From Streptococcus oralis (lineage in GTDB: Bacteria; Bacillota; Bacilli; Lactobacillales; Streptococcaceae): a stretch of 8,292 bases of DNA. The notes under the pieces are model-generated. The model was given only the letters and a program-made list of their open reading frames with translations, was not told the origin of the DNA and did no database searches. A program made the translations under genes and the position numbers. The stretch is taken from contig NZ_JAHZPJ010000020.1 in the NCBI RefSeq assembly GCF_019929345.1, positions 1-8,292 of the forward strand. The letters run 5' to 3'. How positions within the stretch are numbered: the stretch's first letter is position 1; each line of letters opens with the position of its first letter. Positions 7,850 through 8,292 of this stretch are shown here, piece after piece.

Positions 7850-7878
7850 ATTTTACCATAAAAAGAAAAAGATGGATA
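7850..7878 (-). promoter_or_regulatory. Promoter of the folP-folC-folE-folBK operon
   Basis: TGGTAAAAT on the - strand (7858-7850) is an extended -10 with one mismatch. The -35 position 17 bp upstream (7878-7873, TATCCA) matches TTGACA at three of six positions. A start near 7843 gives a leader of about 32 nt, too short to hold a folate riboswitch; I see no tetrahydrofolate aptamer. Confidence 0.65.
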
Positions 7879-7900
7879 CGCTAGTATTCATCTTTCTTTT
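7861..7900. terminator. Hairpin overlapping the -35 region of the fol promoter
   Basis: AAAGATGGATAC (7868-7879) pairs with 7884-7895 around a GCTA loop. A further AAAAG/CTTTT pairing (7861-7865 with 7896-7900) lies beyond a 2-nt bulge. Position 7875/7888 is a G-U wobble in + strand RNA but an A/C mismatch in - strand RNA. On the - strand the stem runs into TTTTTCTTTTT, so it could stop transcripts arriving from the right before the fol operon begins. The + strand tail CTTTT is weaker. Direction is uncertain. Confidence 0.55.
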
Positions 7901-8080
7901 AGGAAAGGAAAAATGGTATCCTAAAGCTGACTCATATCGCTAATCCTAAAATAATCCCCATACATCAAAAGACGAGATATTCCATAAGAAAAAGAGTAAA
8001 TAACAGCTAGTCAATGTCACATTCCAGAACTAAAACATACTTTTGAACCGCTAGTCCTGACAGTTTTATCACTTGAATTG
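7901..8080. other. AT-rich gap with no recognisable gene
   Basis: I see no gene with a start and a ribosome binding site on either strand. A small inverted repeat (7898-7904 with 7919-7925) is present. On the - strand one frame stays open for about 29 codons, ending in MSQL and a stop near 7926, but it has no start codon with a ribosome binding site and I do not recognise it. The stretch is probably eroded sequence between the IS30-type fragment and the fol promoter. Confidence 0.5.
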
Positions 8081-8290
8081 TCAAATTAAGTTCATAATTT
8101 CACCATAAAGTACTTCATGACGTGTTTTCCCACGATGGCAGAGCTTGCGAATGACACCACGGGCACCATGAGATAGTGAGTTAGCATCAAAATACCCTCT
8201 GTAAATGGCTCTATCGATTATTTGATAACTCATAACAGCTTTTCTATATTACCGACCTTCTATTTCTTCAGGGGACCATTGGCAATCGAG
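8081..8290 (-). pseudogene. Decayed fragment of an IS30-family transposase
   Basis: Read on the - strand from 8290, the translation starts LDCQWSPEEIEGR, then meets an in-frame TAA (8251-8249). It goes on with SYQIIDRAIYRGYFDANSL and, further on, RKLCHRGKTRH before the sequence diverges and stops at 8081. The order WSPEEI, then Y-x-x-I-Y/D-R-A-I-Y-R-G, then L-x-H-R-G-K-T-R-H is what I know from the region between the DNA-binding and catalytic domains of IS30-family transposases such as streptococcal IS1239. The spacing after EGR looks too short, which suggests a deletion as well as the stop. The DDE catalytic domain is absent, so this is a dead relic. The N-terminal part lies beyond the window. 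Confidence 0.7.
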
Positions 8291-8292
8291 AA

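Noticed and set aside
7898..7925. A 7-bp inverted repeat (TTTAGGA/TCCTAAA) with a 14-nt loop.
   Set aside because: It is short, AT-rich and has a large loop without a U-tract; it is expected by chance in such DNA.
7926..8015. A - strand open frame of about 29 codons ending in MSQL and a stop.
   Set aside because: It has no start codon with a ribosome binding site and no motif I recognise; it may be a relic but cannot be supported as a gene.

Overview
The window looks like chromosomal DNA of a Firmicute of the Streptococcus mitis/oralis/pneumoniae group. The dihydropteroate synthase, GTP cyclohydrolase and FolB-FolK fusion closely resemble the pneumococcal sul proteins as I remember them. The catabolite control protein, type I asparaginase and two-domain HAD protein form a set I also remember from that species. 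Promoters are AT-rich with extended -10 boxes (TGnTAtAAT), as is usual in streptococci. No database search was possible, so the species is an inference.

Left edge (1-98): what looks like the terminal inverted repeat of an IS3-family (IS150-group) insertion sequence, with an internal hairpin, lies 22 bp past the stop of the first gene. Positions 99-1490 (- strand) encode a fusion of a Cof-type HAD phosphatase and a MazG/PRA-PH-like pyrophosphohydrolase. It is divergent from a type I L-asparaginase (1556-2518, +), and the two extended -10 boxes in the 65-bp gap are separated by one base. A perfect 14-bp hairpin ends both the asparaginase gene and the convergent ccpA (2571-3581, -). The ccpA promoter carries a cre-like operator, consistent with autoregulation.

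Middle (3582-4154): a promoter and a small acidic DUF960-like protein of unknown function (3790-4107, +), followed by a hairpin terminator shared with the convergent folate operon.

Right part (4155-7858, all - strand): the operon folP-folC-folE-folBK, transcribed right to left from an extended -10 promoter at 7850-7858. FolE makes dihydroneopterin triphosphate from GTP. FolB releases the pterin alcohol, FolK pyrophosphorylates it, FolP joins it to p-aminobenzoate, and FolC adds glutamate. The first three genes are tightly coupled (a 1-nt gap, then a 20-nt overlap). folBK is set apart by 42 nt containing a terminator-like hairpin. No enzyme for removing phosphates from dihydroneopterin triphosphate lies within the operon.

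Right edge (7859-8292): a hairpin overlaps the -35 region of the fol promoter, followed by about 180 bp with no recognisable gene and a decayed fragment of an IS30-family transposase. Most of the window is housekeeping DNA bounded by IS traces. I found no clearly new multi-gene system. The points most worth checking are the substrate of the HAD-pyrophosphohydrolase fusion, the hairpin inside the folate operon, and the adjacency of the ccpA and folate blocks.
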